Source: CAZZCP01 sp964653235 (GTDB lineage: Bacteria > Bdellovibrionota > Bdellovibrionia > Bdellovibrionales > UBA840). From it: a stretch of DNA of 47,632 nt. Position numbers and translations under genes: made by a program. The stretch covers positions 1 through 47,632 of the forward strand of contig CAZZCP010000011.1 of NCBI GenBank assembly GCA_964653235.1, read 5' to 3'. The notes below the pieces were generated by a model. That model had not been told where the DNA came from and ran no database searches. It was given only the letters and a program-made list of their open reading frames with translations. Shown in pieces: positions 9,353 through 18,820 of this stretch (positions within the stretch are counted from its first letter, which is position 1; every line of letters starts with the position of its first letter).

Positions 9353-9437
9353 GCACTCCCCCCAGGATTAAATATTATTTTACACAGTGAGGAGAGATGC
9401 CACATAGATTTTTAGAGAAACTAGAAAAAGGTCCAGC

Positions 9438-10634
9438 TTATTCTAGATTAGAAATAAAGCTATTTAAATGCTGAAGAGCCTCGGTCATTGTTTCTTGAGA
9501 GACGGCATAGCTCATGCGAACAAAGCCTTCAAGACCAAAATCTTTGCCAGGTACCACTACAAGCCCCTTTTCTTCTAACAAAGCAGCGCAAAAGTCATGA
9601 GAGCCTTCAAGAAGTTTGGATTGATGAGTTCGCCCAAGAGTTTTCGAAATATCCACCCACAAATAAAATGCGCCATCGGGAACTTCTACACTGAGGGCAT
9701 CGATGGCATTAATTCCTTGGACCGCAAAGTCGCGCCGGACTACCAAGTCTTTGACGGAGTCTTTTACTTTTTGACCCATTTGGCTAACAGCGACCACAGC
9801 TGCCTCTTGAGTAAAAGTAGCCGCACAACTTACAGATTGGCTTTGGTATTTATTTAAAGCTGAAATTAATTCTTGAGGCCCGATGGTCCATCCAAGTCTC
9901 CAGCCAGTCATTGAGTAAGACTTAGACAGCCCATTAATCACTATACAACGATCTGTAAGCTCAGGAGCCACTTCTAAAATATGCGGTGAAAGATTTCGAT
10001 CATTAAAAACCAACTTGTTATAAATATCATCTGAGAGAATCAAAATATTGGGGTGTTTCTTTAAAACTTCAGCAATATCTTTGAGCTCTTCTGCACTGTA
10101 CATGTATCCTGTAGGATTGCTTGGAGAATTGAGTATCAACATTTTTGTTTTCTCAGTAATTGCAGCCGCTAACTTTTCAGCCGTCAGTTTAAATTGAGAC
10201 TCGCGCCCACAAACAACGGGAATCGCTCTACCTTCAGCAAGTTCAACAATATCAGGATAGGATACCCAATAGGGGGCAGGAATAATTACTTCGTCTTCTG
10301 CTTCAATTGTACAGTGGATGACTCCGAAGATACAAAACTTACCACCAGCAGTGACACTAACATTTTCCATTTTGTAATCTGTTCCGATATCACTATTGGT
10401 TTGCGCGGCGATGGCCTTTCGCAGATCAGGTATTCCTGCAGAGGGTGAATACTTGGTTTTACCTTCTTGAATCGCTTGGATTCCTCTCTGCTTGATTTCT
10501 TCAAAAGTATCCCAATCAGGTTCACCAACACTGAGTGAAATAACTGACTTACCTTCATCACGTAGTGCTTTAGCTTTGGCAGCAAGCGAAAGTGTTGGAG
10601 AGGGTTTTAAATTTTTTGCTCTTTTACTTAACAT
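9438..10634 (-). CDS. Aspartate/aromatic aminotransferase, class I PLP enzyme
   Basis: A 398-residue fold-type I aminotransferase (1-gamma/aspartate aminotransferase AatA-like). It shows NSPSNPTG (substrate and cofactor binding), SDDIYNKL and the PLP-lysine motif NGLSKSYSMTGWRLGW. It interconverts aspartate and oxaloacetate with 2-oxoglutarate/glutamate. The ATG at 10634 is preferred over the in-frame GTG at 10640 because GAGGTG sits at the right distance before the ATG. The start lies inside the end of coaD (11-base overlap), so both are in one transcript. Length is normal for the family. Confidence 0.93.
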   Translation of the reverse strand: MLSKRAKNLKPSPTLSLAAKAKALRDEGKSVISLSVGEPDWDTFEEIKQRGIQAIQEGKTKYSPSAGIPDLRKAIAAQTNSDIGTDYKMENVSVTAGGKFCIFGVIHCTIEAEDEVIIPAPYWVSYPDIVELAEGRAIPVVCGRESQFKLTAEKLAAAITEKTKMLILNSPSNPTGYMYSAEELKDIAEVLKKHPNILILSDDIYNKLVFNDRNLSPHILEVAPELTDRCIVINGLSKSYSMTGWRLGWTIGPQELISALNKYQSQSVSCAATFTQEAAVVAVSQMGQKVKDSVKDLVVRRDFAVQGINAIDALSVEVPDGAFYLWVDISKTLGRTHQSKLLEGSHDFCAALLEEKGLVVVPGKDFGLEGFVRMSYAVSQETMTEALQHLNSFISNLE

Positions 10635-11121
10635 ATTCACCTCGAAATTTGTTTTTTAATGCATCAGCAACAACTGTAGGAACAAATGGACTTACATCGC
10701 CTCCATAAGAAGCAACTTCTTTTATCAGCGATGAAGAAACTGAAGATAGATCTTGTCTAGCATAAATTAAGATCGTTTCAGCATCTGAATATAAGTTTTT
10801 GTTCATTGAAGCCATAGCTTGTTCATACTCAAAGTCAGATCCTGAACGAAGGCCACGGATGATAAAATTGGCTTTAGTTTGCTGAACAAACTCGACCGTT
10901 AAACCTTGAAAAGAGCATACCTCAATATTATCAAAATGAGAAACACATGAATTTACAAGATCTATTCTCTCTTCAATACTAAAACTATAAGATTTTTTTT
11001 TAGACTCTGTCACAAGAATATAGAGCTTTTGAAAAAGACTGTGGCACCTTTCAATAATATCTATGTGTCCTTTGGTGATTGGGTCAAAGCTACCTGGGTA
11101 GACTGCAATGGGTTGAGTCAT
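10624..11121 (-). CDS. coaD: Phosphopantetheine adenylyltransferase
   Basis: A 165-residue CoaD, catalysing the fourth step of coenzyme A synthesis (4'-phosphopantetheine + ATP to dephospho-CoA). The nucleotidyltransferase signature GSFDPITKGHIDI is at the N-terminus, and SSSLIKEVASYGGDVS near the C-terminus is typical of CoaD. Length matches the family. It begins one base after the stop of rsmD; rsmD-coaD pairing is very common in bacteria. Confidence 0.97.
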   Translation of the reverse strand: MTQPIAVYPGSFDPITKGHIDIIERCHSLFQKLYILVTESKKKSYSFSIEERIDLVNSCVSHFDNIEVCSFQGLTVEFVQQTKANFIIRGLRSGSDFEYEQAMASMNKNLYSDAETILIYARQDLSSVSSSLIKEVASYGGDVSPFVPTVVADALKNKFRGEYVK

Positions 11122-11122
11122 C

Positions 11123-11671
11123 TCATTCCTTCAATGCAAAAATTTTCATTAATTTATCACCATAGCTTCTAGAGTCAATGCTTTGCAATTGAGTGTATAG
11201 ATCTTCCAAAGGCTCTTGAGCTTTTGCTTCGATAACCACTCTTCCATGCAAATGCAATAAATCAGACTTGCCAAGGGCCTGCATACTAGGATGAGCCAAT
11301 TCTTTCACAAAAGGCGGATCGATTAGAATAATGTCATATTTTTTACCTTCAGACCTCTTTAGAAATTGAAACACATCTTGCTTGCGAATAACCCACTCGT
11401 TGCCAATTTTAAAGTGAGCTTTATTTTTTTCTAATATTTGGATTGATTTTGGGTGATTTTCAACCGAGAGCACTGATTTAGCTCCTCGAGACAATGCTTC
11501 AATACTTAGATTGCCGGTTCCAGAATATAGATCAAGAACTTCAGCCCCGTCCCAACGGCCTTGTAAAATATTAAAAATACTTTCTTTTACACGATCGGTA
11601 GTAGGACGTATGTGACTTGCTTGAAAAGAAATGAGTTTCTGCCCTTTGTATTTTCCCGCTATAATTCGCAA
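11123..11671 (-). CDS. rsmD: 16S rRNA (guanine966-N2)-methyltransferase
   Basis: A 182-residue SAM-dependent methyltransferase. It shows IRPTTDRVKESIFNIL and LDLYSGTGNLSIEALSRGA (SAM-binding loop), then the IDPPF catalytic motif. It methylates G966 of 16S rRNA in the small subunit. The start is a TTG directly after the stop of the PilZ gene; no ATG fits the conserved N-terminal RIIAGKYKG. It forms an operon with coaD downstream. Confidence 0.95.
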   Translation of the reverse strand: MRIIAGKYKGQKLISFQASHIRPTTDRVKESIFNILQGRWDGAEVLDLYSGTGNLSIEALSRGAKSVLSVENHPKSIQILEKNKAHFKIGNEWVIRKQDVFQFLKRSEGKKYDIILIDPPFVKELAHPSMQALGKSDLLHLHGRVVIEAKAQEPLEDLYTQLQSIDSRSYGDKLMKIFALKE

Positions 11672-12040
11672 TTATTTTTGTCCAATCCTCTGACAAAAGC
11701 TCGCAATATTGACTTGAGCTTCAAGAGAAATATTTCTGAAATGCATTTCGACCAGATGAACTTTAGAGTCTTTGTCTGCAGATGCTTTCGATTGAATCAC
11801 CTTATAGTTGTCATAGACTTTTACAACACTACAATCTACTGAAATATCATAATCCATAACAGGCAAGATAAATTCAGCATTCACCTTTTCTGTAATACGA
11901 AATCGAAAGTCAGAAACTTCAGCCATAAAGCCTATTTTTGTGAGTTTTACAATCCATATCTCTAAGTTCTCATTTCCTACTGATGCCTTACAGCGAATGG
12001 GGTAGGCTTGAACTTTCTTTACTTTCTTCTCGACTGGCAT
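11672..12040 (-). CDS. Small PilZ-like domain protein
   Basis: A 122-residue protein that reads as a single PilZ-like beta-barrel: YPIRCKASV at the front, then LTKIGFMAEVSD in the place of the (D/N)xSxxG region, and a C-terminal LVEMHFRNIS. The classical RxxxR c-di-GMP motif is not evident, so it may be a non-binding PilZ variant acting as a protein partner. It starts 53 bases inside the response regulator gene, with a GAGG motif ahead of the ATG. The long overlap suggests tight coupling with the regulator. Confidence 0.65.
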   Translation of the reverse strand: MPVEKKVKKVQAYPIRCKASVGNENLEIWIVKLTKIGFMAEVSDFRFRITEKVNAEFILPVMDYDISVDCSVVKVYDNYKVIQSKASADKDSKVHLVEMHFRNISLEAQVNIASFCQRIGQK

Positions 12041-12389
12041 TTAAAAGATCCTCTGCTTTCTTTACTACATCATAAATATCTTCAAATGGTTTAGAAAGAA
12101 ACAAGTGTGCTCCCATCTCTTGAGCTGTTTCAAGGTTATGCTCACCAGTATATGCTGAAATTAGTATAATCTTAGCAGAACTGAAGGGCTTCATATGTTT
12201 CAACACTTGAGGTCCATTATATTTGGGCATCAAGACATCCAAAAAAACTAAATCAGGCTGAAAGGATTTCCATTTCTCTATTCCTGCTTCACCATCTTCA
12301 GCAATACAAACTTCATGCTCTTTTCGCTTGAAAACTTTCTCTAAGGAGCGTCGTACCAATGGCTCATCATCAACAATTAATACTTTCAC
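11988..12389 (-). CDS. Single-domain response regulator (CheY-like)
   Basis: A 133-residue receiver domain without an output domain. Conserved residues are visible: acidic pair Asp7/Asp8, phosphoacceptor Asp51 (FLDVLMP), Ser78 and Lys100 (SKPF). It begins with GTG overlapping the TGA of the histidine kinase gene, so the kinase is its likely phosphodonor. With no DNA-binding part, it probably acts through protein contact, possibly with the overlapping PilZ-like product. That partner is inference from gene order. Confidence 0.93.
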   Translation of the reverse strand: MKVLIVDDEPLVRRSLEKVFKRKEHEVCIAEDGEAGIEKWKSFQPDLVFLDVLMPKYNGPQVLKHMKPFSSAKIILISAYTGEHNLETAQEMGAHLFLSKPFEDIYDVVKKAEDLLNASREESKESSSLPHSL

Positions 12390-14360
12390 ATGTTTTCCTT
12401 TTTAAATTCAATAATAAACTCACTGCCTACTCCTAATTCAGAACGGACCGATATACAACCACCAGCTTTTTCAATAATATTACGACTCATACTTAGGCCT
12501 AAGCCAGTACCACTACCAGCCTTCTTGGTTGTATAAAAAGCTTCAAAGATTTTCGATAAATTCTCCTCTGCAATACCTGGTCCCGTATCAGATACACTAA
12601 ATAAATGTTTCGTATCTGAAGAATAACTAGATATTCTAATATGTCCCGGCTCTGTCATTGCCTGACAGGCATTGTTCACCAAGTTAAATATCACCTGTTG
12701 TAAAAGTTGTGGATTGATTTTTACATAAAGATTTTTTTCACAATGTATTTCGACTCTATGTTGCCGCAANNNNNNNNNNGTCAGCTAAAGAAACCAACTC
12801 TTCATGATTTTCTTCACTTTGTGAAAAATGCAATAAATTGGCAATGATGGTTTGTGAACGTGAAGCAGCTCGCTCTATCTCTTGTAGATCATTTTGAAAT
12901 TGCTCATTGTCTTCTACCTCCATTCTTAGCGCTTGAGCTAGAGATCGAATTCCTGTTAGGGGATTATTGAGCTCATGGGCAATATTTCCGGCCAATAAAC
13001 CTAAAGCTGCCATTTTTTCATTTTGGATCATTCGCCCTTGAAGCTTTCTATAATCAGAAAGGTCCATATAAAAATTTATAATATGACTTACAGATTTATG
13101 ATCCATAAAAACTGGTGCAGAATGAACTTCATAAAATTTATTAGAACTCTTCCAGCTACTTCTCTTGGCAAGAGCAGACTGGAATACAGATTCATAAACA
13201 TCAAATTGGCTTTTTTGTTTTTCTAAACCTTCTTCATAAAATTTTGAATTGGCAAGAATAACATTTTTATTGCGATCTAAAATACTAATTGGTTCATCAA
13301 TGGCATCGAAAGTTTCTTCCCATTGCTGAGTAGAACTTGCAAGCATTTCTGATATATAGGTTCTATCTAAAGCAATTTGAAAAGCTTGTAATTTCTCTCT
13401 TAATGAGTGTAAAAATCTTTCTACATCTGTATGAGATAAGGCATGTTCAATAAACAAGTGATCTTTTGAAACTTCTTTTTTTGAATAAGATTGTAGAGGT
13501 AAAGAAATCAAGCTTAAAAAAGGACGACCCAATTGATTTGCTAAGAACTTTTGATCTTCCATTTCATTCATTCGCACTTCAGACGGCAGAGAAGTACTTC
13601 CATAGACTCTTTTAAACTTTAGTTTTTTGCTCTCATAGTACAATAAAAATTTTTGACCTCGAAATTCTTGAAAAAATAAAATTAAACTATGCATTTTCGG
13701 AGTGTTTTTTAATTCATCATGAAGTACCGAAAACACTTCTTCTGTACTTTCAGATTTAGCTAAGGCTTTTACAAATGAAACAAGATTTTTCATTTGCTTT
13801 TGTTTAGACTTAGCTTCATTTTTTGACTGTTCTATATAAAAAGTTCTTTCATTCACAATTTTTTCTAAATTTCCTGTCAAAGTTTGTAGCCTTTTATTTT
13901 GCTCTTGCGTCTCTTTGAAAATTTTAATTTCATGCAAAGATCTTCTGGTTTTAGCAATGGACTTTTCTAAAAGTTTGATAAAAACTTGATGATCCATCTT
14001 AGAGCTCAAGCATTGATCGATAAATGAATGATTGATTGCCCAAAATAGGTTTTCTGTTCTCCAATGATCTAGAACTAGAAACATTCGAGAAAAAGGGTGA
14101 TTTTTTTTCCACCTTTGCAAACAATCTTTCGATCTACCATCAAGGTCTTTTAAAAAAAATAGAATCAGCTCGGAACTACTAGAGCTTTCAACAAAAAAAT
14201 TGGAGTGTAGTTCTAATTTAGTATATTTTTTAAGAATAGGATATAAGTCAGAGTCAGATGATCCTACCCAGAGAACTTTGGCTAAACTAGACTCCTTCGG
14301 AGTCGAATTCTTTTCTTGATTTTGACTTTCTATCTGCACTTTGAACGTAATACTTTTCAA
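12386..14360 (-). CDS. Histidine kinase (receiver-like/GAF/PAS/HisKA/HATPase), interrupted by assembly gap
   Basis: One kinase gene split by ten N at 12770-12779. The upstream part holds an N-terminal receiver-like region (about 28-130) with no clear phosphoacceptor, a coiled coil, a GAF-like sensor region, a PAS-like region (about 350-450), then the H-box GNIAHELNNPLTGIRS. The downstream part has the N-box (QVIFNLVNNACQAM), G1 (DTGPGI), F-box and G2 (GSGTGLGLS). The two parts are one base out of frame over ten N; a true gap divisible by three restores the frame. Comparison with other kinases suggests roughly a dozen residues are missing between the H-box helix and the ATPase domain. It is coupled to the response regulator downstream. 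The start overlaps the preceding gene by 74 bases and is uncertain. Confidence 0.88.
12770..12779. other. Assembly gap (10 N)
   Basis: Ten unresolved bases inside the histidine kinase gene. Probably a scaffold join of unknown true length, since the flanking reading frames do not meet at this length. Confidence 0.98.
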
Positions 14361-14946
14361 TTTTTTGTAAGTTTTCAGACCACTTCTCTAGAGATCCGAC
14401 CAGCTCATATTCTAGTAAATCCGCAAGCAAAAGAAAGTCCCTTTTTTGAAAAGTTTCGAGAACTCTTTGTAATATCGTACTCATATGCATTTCTGTAGCC
14501 TGCCAGGATTCAGAAAACTGGCCAAAGGTCTTGCGCGTTTCTACATTTTCTCTAATTTTCACCAAACCTTCTACAAACCAGTCTGTTGCCTCTAAAATAG
14601 ATTCAAAACCTTTAACCGCTTCAACCATTTTTTCTTCTCGATAATGATCTGCACAACTGAAACATTGATTCTGTACATCTTGAACAAACCCCCTCAATGA
14701 TTCACAAGACTGAATTAAAAGTAAGTCAGAGTTTACAAAGCCAATTTTTAACGATTCGATCTGTTCAAGACCAATAAATTCAAATTCTTCTGGATCTACT
14801 TTCAAGAACCTTTCATTCACCTCAATCTCTAAAATCGAGTGGTCTTTCCCTACCATTTCAAGAAAGCAGTCCAAAATCTCTTTGAGATTGTCACATCTTG
14901 AAAAAATTTTTTGCAATTCTTGCTTTGCCCAAGACTTCCGCTTCAT
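14287..14946 (-). CDS. Unknown helical protein upstream of the kinase
   Basis: A 219-residue protein I do not recognise. It looks almost wholly helical and acidic, with no signal peptide or membrane segment, and one CxxC (CFSC near residue 116). Its ATG overlaps the TGA of the first GT9 gene (ATGA), and its end overlaps the histidine kinase start region by 74 bases, so it belongs to the same transcript. It may be a partner of the glycosyltransferases or of the signalling genes; sequence alone does not decide. Confidence 0.6.
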   Translation of the reverse strand: MKRKSWAKQELQKIFSRCDNLKEILDCFLEMVGKDHSILEIEVNERFLKVDPEEFEFIGLEQIESLKIGFVNSDLLLIQSCESLRGFVQDVQNQCFSCADHYREEKMVEAVKGFESILEATDWFVEGLVKIRENVETRKTFGQFSESWQATEMHMSTILQRVLETFQKRDFLLLADLLEYELVGSLEKWSENLQKIEKYYVQSADRKSKSRKEFDSEGV

Positions 14947-16400
14947 GGATTCGCCTCCTTGCTATCCTTTCTTTCAATGTAAAACGATAAAATATAATCC
15001 AGATTCTTATGAACATTAAGATATGAATTCATTAATGATTTAATATCACCAGGTCCGATCTTTATCTTTTCAGTTCTATACCATCTTGCTATCGGAGCTA
15101 CAGAAGAGCACACTTCGCTAATTTTTAAAATAATCTCGTCTACTCGATCTAGAATAGAAGATTGAATGCTATAGTCTTTATCATTTAATTTAAGATTATC
15201 GATTGCTATATCGTTGATTTCTCGAAGTTGAAAAAGAGCATCATATACTTGAAAGTCTTCAGGCAGAGGAAAGTCATAGCCCTGATACATTGCCTGAATC
15301 ATTTGCCAAGAAAAATCATTATCCCCTTTACTAGGCTTAATGTATTTCATTTCATCTTGAGAAAAAGAAATCACATCATTACTCGGTTTTGTATGCTCTA
15401 GAATACTGATCATTTCGTTTACTATTGTATCACTGCTTAATAGAGAAAAATGTTCAACAAACAGCACTCTACTGTTCTTTGAGCGAGGACCTGTCTCCCA
15501 GTAATTAACAAATGAATTGCTATAATTTAAAGCTGGAGTATCAGTAAAAGAACAAATCTGAAGTGGGCCACTATCTGCACCAACATAAAGTTTTGCATTT
15601 TGAATCAATGGAAATAACTCATCTAATTTCGTTTGGCCTACTAATGACAAAACTCTTTCATCATTCAAGCCAAGAAGTACTTTCTTAGACTTTTCGATCT
15701 CATCATTTGAGCCAATTAAGACAAGCTTTTCTTTTCTTAACTTTTGAAATCTTCGAATCGTATTATGTAACTTTTCTGTAGAGAGAGATTTTTTCTCATT
15801 ACTAGCACCTATGTGAAGAATCACATAGTCACCGCTAGCATGTTCAGAACTACGACTTATATGTGCAGGATATGATAAATCCTCTGCTTCTAATACAAGC
15901 CCCATCTGCTCTGCAAATAGGTCAGTGATATGAAACCGATTGTCTCTTCCCACTCCTACCTGTGCAAAAAAGTAAGCCGATAGGTCTCCAGCTGGTAAAA
16001 AAAAGCCATCTTCATGTCTTGTGTATCCAGTCACTCGTTGCGTTTTGTTTGATGATATTAGATGTGTTAGATAGGAGCTTAAAGGTGAATAGCTTAGATT
16101 ATGGATTTCATCAAATTCAATATTTTTCCATTTCTCTACAAGCACATTAAAACTCTCTACGACACTTTCATTTCTTTGCTCGGGATGCATCTCATGATTA
16201 AAAAGAGGATAAAAAATTTCTTTGGTTTTAAAGTAATGAAACTGGTCAATTTCTGTAATTTGGCTACAGGCTGCACTAAATTTTTCTCTAACAAGAAAAT
16301 GGATTTCAGCATCAGGGTATTTTCTTCTTAAGGCTCTAATTCCAGGCCAAGTTTGATATATGTCTCCCAGTCTAGCGAGTTGTATCAGAAGTATCTTCAT
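14943..16400 (-). CDS. GT9 (heptosyltransferase-like) glycosyltransferase A with long C-terminal extension
   Basis: A 485-residue protein. The first about 340 residues match the glycosyltransferase 9 family: LLIQLARLGDIYQTWPGIR at the N-terminus, HIGASNEKKS in the donor domain and YVGADSGPLQICSF near the sugar-nucleotide site. GT9 enzymes normally add heptose to LPS core, but typical members are about 350 residues. Here a helical extension of about 140 residues follows. Location among a TPR protein, a MAF-like protein, fliS and fliD suggests flagellin glycosylation. The start has AAGGAG ahead of it, within the end of the 58-residue gene. Both its ends overlap neighbours. Confidence 0.78.
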   Translation of the reverse strand: MKILLIQLARLGDIYQTWPGIRALRRKYPDAEIHFLVREKFSAACSQITEIDQFHYFKTKEIFYPLFNHEMHPEQRNESVVESFNVLVEKWKNIEFDEIHNLSYSPLSSYLTHLISSNKTQRVTGYTRHEDGFFLPAGDLSAYFFAQVGVGRDNRFHITDLFAEQMGLVLEAEDLSYPAHISRSSEHASGDYVILHIGASNEKKSLSTEKLHNTIRRFQKLRKEKLVLIGSNDEIEKSKKVLLGLNDERVLSLVGQTKLDELFPLIQNAKLYVGADSGPLQICSFTDTPALNYSNSFVNYWETGPRSKNSRVLFVEHFSLLSSDTIVNEMISILEHTKPSNDVISFSQDEMKYIKPSKGDNDFSWQMIQAMYQGYDFPLPEDFQVYDALFQLREINDIAIDNLKLNDKDYSIQSSILDRVDEIILKISEVCSSVAPIARWYRTEKIKIGPGDIKSLMNSYLNVHKNLDYILSFYIERKDSKEANP

Positions 16401-16548
16401 GACTTAACTGCTCCTTACACAATTCTTTTAAAAGAATGTAGACTTCGCTCTCTTCACTAAATGGCTTCTCTTTTAAGAGCTTCTCCGCTTTTTGATGACA
16501 AAAGTTCATAAAAGGTACAATGTATGCTTCAAGATCTTTGTTTTTCAC
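16372..16548 (-). CDS. Small 58-residue protein between the two GT9 genes
   Basis: A short gene fits the gap between the two glycosyltransferases. It opens with GTG overlapping the TGA of GT9-B (GTGA) and ends with TAG at 16372-16374, 29 bases inside GT9-A. Translation begins VKNKDLEAYIVPFMNFCHQ and continues as an amphipathic, Lys/Glu-rich helix with three cysteine or histidine-bearing spots. No family recognised. The GTGA overlap and the placement of the GT9-A Shine-Dalgarno (AAGGAG) within its end argue that it is really translated. It could be a small partner for the enzymes on either side. Confidence 0.6.
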   Translation of the reverse strand: MKNKDLEAYIVPFMNFCHQKAEKLLKEKPFSEESEVYILLKELCKEQLSHEDTSDTTR

Positions 16549-18170
16549 GACTTCACCTCATACATCATGGCTTGATTTATTTTCTTCTGTATTGTTACTT
16601 TATGTTTCTGAAACAAAATTTCCATTTGTATCATGCGAAGAGCTTGAAATTCTGTTAGCAGTTCTTCTGAGAGATCACTTCGAAGCCTGTTTAAAAATTC
16701 TAATGATAATATTTTTTCTAAATATTCATTCTCAAGAGATTTAGAGAACTCTTGGTTTTCAGAACCAATGTTTCGAGCTATTTTTGATATTTCTTTTTCA
16801 CATTGGCTTAGCACTTCTGCGTAACTTTCATTCTCTTGAAGAATTCTCTGAACAGATTGAATAAAATCTGATTCGTTAGAAAAATAAGATTTTATCGAAT
16901 TGTAAAGAAAGTGAGATTCTCTACCATAATCATAATCAAAACTTGGGGTTCCCTGATTGAGAAACATTTTCATTGAAGATTGATTCAGTCGATTTCGAAT
17001 ATAACTTTTTTCTTTATCCATATAAAATGGTAGTAATGTCCAATAGGCATCTTCTGTAAAAGCAGTTTTATATATGTCGACTAAATCACGATACTCTTTG
17101 GCAAGAATTACTATAGAATGTAATGATTCATTGAGAACAGCATTTGCGATAGATGCAATCAACTCAGAAGAAATAGATAAAGAACAATAATGATTGTCTC
17201 TATGACAACTAGAGCTATGACTACAGGGTGCACAAGACTCTTTAGATTGAACAATTATTACTCCATCTCGATAAGCTCCCGTTTGAAATGGATTAGAACT
17301 GCCTAAACAAATTTCTAAGATTGGTGTTTTTGTGTATGCGGCAAGATGTTTGATACTTGTATCTGGTGTAATAAGTAAGTCGCAATCATGAATCAAATGA
17401 AAAGTAGACTCTAGATCTAAAAATTGAAATTTATAGTTCAAACCTAAAAGTTCACATTTTGAAAGTTCGCTCAGCATTTCTGCTTCGTTCGGTGCGCCTA
17501 GAAGATGGAATTCAATATTAGGATTCATTAAATGTAGAATTTTTAGAGCCTCACAGTAGCTATCTACTGGATAGTTCTTTTTTTCATCACTTGTAAAAAA
17601 CTGAACTGCTACCTTCGAATGATAGCTACTTTTCTTTTCTGATAATCTTCCAGGAAGTATACCCTCTTTATATTGTCTCTTTAACTTTGGTAGTGCAGAA
17701 AAGTAGACATCGTTAAAATGAAATTCACCCACACTTGGATCAGAAGCTCTATGATCTAAAAATTGAAACCACGATGAACCAAATTCAGTCTTGGAATCAT
17801 TTCCTTTTACTGCGCCAATTTTTTCTTTCGCACGGATACATTTCGAAAAATAAGCACTAATCAAGGTATGGCTACAATTGATAAGAAGGTCGAAGGCAGT
17901 AGAATTTATTTGTTCTATCAAAGCTTTTACAGAATCGTAGGCTGAATAGATGGACTGATTTTTATCATTTAATAATTTCTGAGTTTTCCCTCTTTCAAAA
18001 ATATAGAATTTATCGACATAAGGCATAAGAGGAATTGCAGCTTTTGCATCTTGATTGATCAATATACTCAATCGAGCTTCTGGATATTTTTCTCTAATTG
18101 AATAAATAAAACTCGCAGATTGAATTAAGTCACCTAAACGAAGCATATGGACAATCATAATATTCTTCAT
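16545..18170 (-). CDS. GT9 (heptosyltransferase-like) glycosyltransferase B with long C-terminal extension
   Basis: A 541-residue GT9-like enzyme: MKNIMIVHMLRLGDLIQSA start, VQFFTSDEKKNYP in the middle, LLITPDTSIKHLAAYTKTP in the nucleotide-sugar region, then the cysteine cluster SCAPCSHSSSCHRDNHYC seen in many GT9 proteins of this group. A helical region of about 190 residues follows, longer than in standard heptosyltransferases. The ATG at 18170 overlaps the TGA of the MAF-like gene (ATGA), which fixes the start; an in-frame start 27 bases upstream is less likely. Probable target is flagellin, inferred from neighbours. Confidence 0.78.
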   Translation of the reverse strand: MKNIMIVHMLRLGDLIQSASFIYSIREKYPEARLSILINQDAKAAIPLMPYVDKFYIFERGKTQKLLNDKNQSIYSAYDSVKALIEQINSTAFDLLINCSHTLISAYFSKCIRAKEKIGAVKGNDSKTEFGSSWFQFLDHRASDPSVGEFHFNDVYFSALPKLKRQYKEGILPGRLSEKKSSYHSKVAVQFFTSDEKKNYPVDSYCEALKILHLMNPNIEFHLLGAPNEAEMLSELSKCELLGLNYKFQFLDLESTFHLIHDCDLLITPDTSIKHLAAYTKTPILEICLGSSNPFQTGAYRDGVIIVQSKESCAPCSHSSSCHRDNHYCSLSISSELIASIANAVLNESLHSIVILAKEYRDLVDIYKTAFTEDAYWTLLPFYMDKEKSYIRNRLNQSSMKMFLNQGTPSFDYDYGRESHFLYNSIKSYFSNESDFIQSVQRILQENESYAEVLSQCEKEISKIARNIGSENQEFSKSLENEYLEKILSLEFLNRLRSDLSEELLTEFQALRMIQMEILFQKHKVTIQKKINQAMMYEVKS

Positions 18171-18820
18171 TGTAGTAACTCTCCCAAGAGTTTCCATATA
18201 ACACTTGATTCATTGTTGATGCGATTCAGACTCTTACTCTCTAAAAGATCTTTGATATAGTAGTACCTTTGATCTTGTTTTGCTTGAGGAAAGCTTAATA
18301 TACCTGAAGCTTCTATATTTTGATTTTCAAACAGTATTCTTTGTTCATTTCTGTAATTCAGTGATTTGAAAAAAGATTCTTTAGTTCGGCAACTCAACTC
18401 ATTAATTAAGTCTTCATAATAGCTTGGGTTCAGCCGAGTCGATACTCTATGCTCTAGAATAACATAGGGTTCAGATATGGCTTGAGTAACAGCGCTAATC
18501 TTCCATATCTCCTTTGCACAATTTGGCTGAATAATTTTTAACTGCTCTGATTGAAAAGTAAACTCATGCACGAAATCAGGAATAATTTCAAAGACCAAAA
18601 TTTTTTTATTTGGATATCGCTTGATCAATTCTTTAATATGAAACCCACCAGCTAAACCCAATACAAAAATATTTTTATGAAACTCTTTAATCTCTTTTGC
18701 ATCCACCCACTTTTTAGCTTCTTGAATTGGATTATAAAGAGAGGCAAGACTTATTCCTTTCAAAAGAGGAATCCGTTCACCCGTTTTTGCTTCTTTCCAT
18801 TCTAACATTGTATTCCTCAA
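18167..18820 (-). CDS. MAF-like (motility accessory factor N-terminal type) protein
   Basis: A 217-residue protein. The stretch SLYNPIQEAKKWV followed by VLGLAGGFHIKELIKRYP and KILVFEIIPDF resembles the N-terminal Rossmann-like region of motility accessory factor proteins (MAF/DUF115 group), which are linked to flagellin glycosylation. The large central MAF glycosyltransferase domain is absent, so this may be a short relative or an adaptor. Starts at 18820 or at the ATG four codons later are both possible; both overlap the TPR gene. The family link is by motif pattern and is moderate. Confidence 0.6.
   Translation of the reverse strand: MRNTMLEWKEAKTGERIPLLKGISLASLYNPIQEAKKWVDAKEIKEFHKNIFVLGLAGGFHIKELIKRYPNKKILVFEIIPDFVHEFTFQSEQLKIIQPNCAKEIWKISAVTQAISEPYVILEHRVSTRLNPSYYEDLINELSCRTKESFFKSLNYRNEQRILFENQNIEASGILSFPQAKQDQRYYYIKDLLESKSLNRINNESSVIWKLLGELLQ

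Noticed and set aside
12386..12769. Separate short ATPase protein
   Set aside because: It is the C-terminal half of the histidine kinase, separated only by the N gap.
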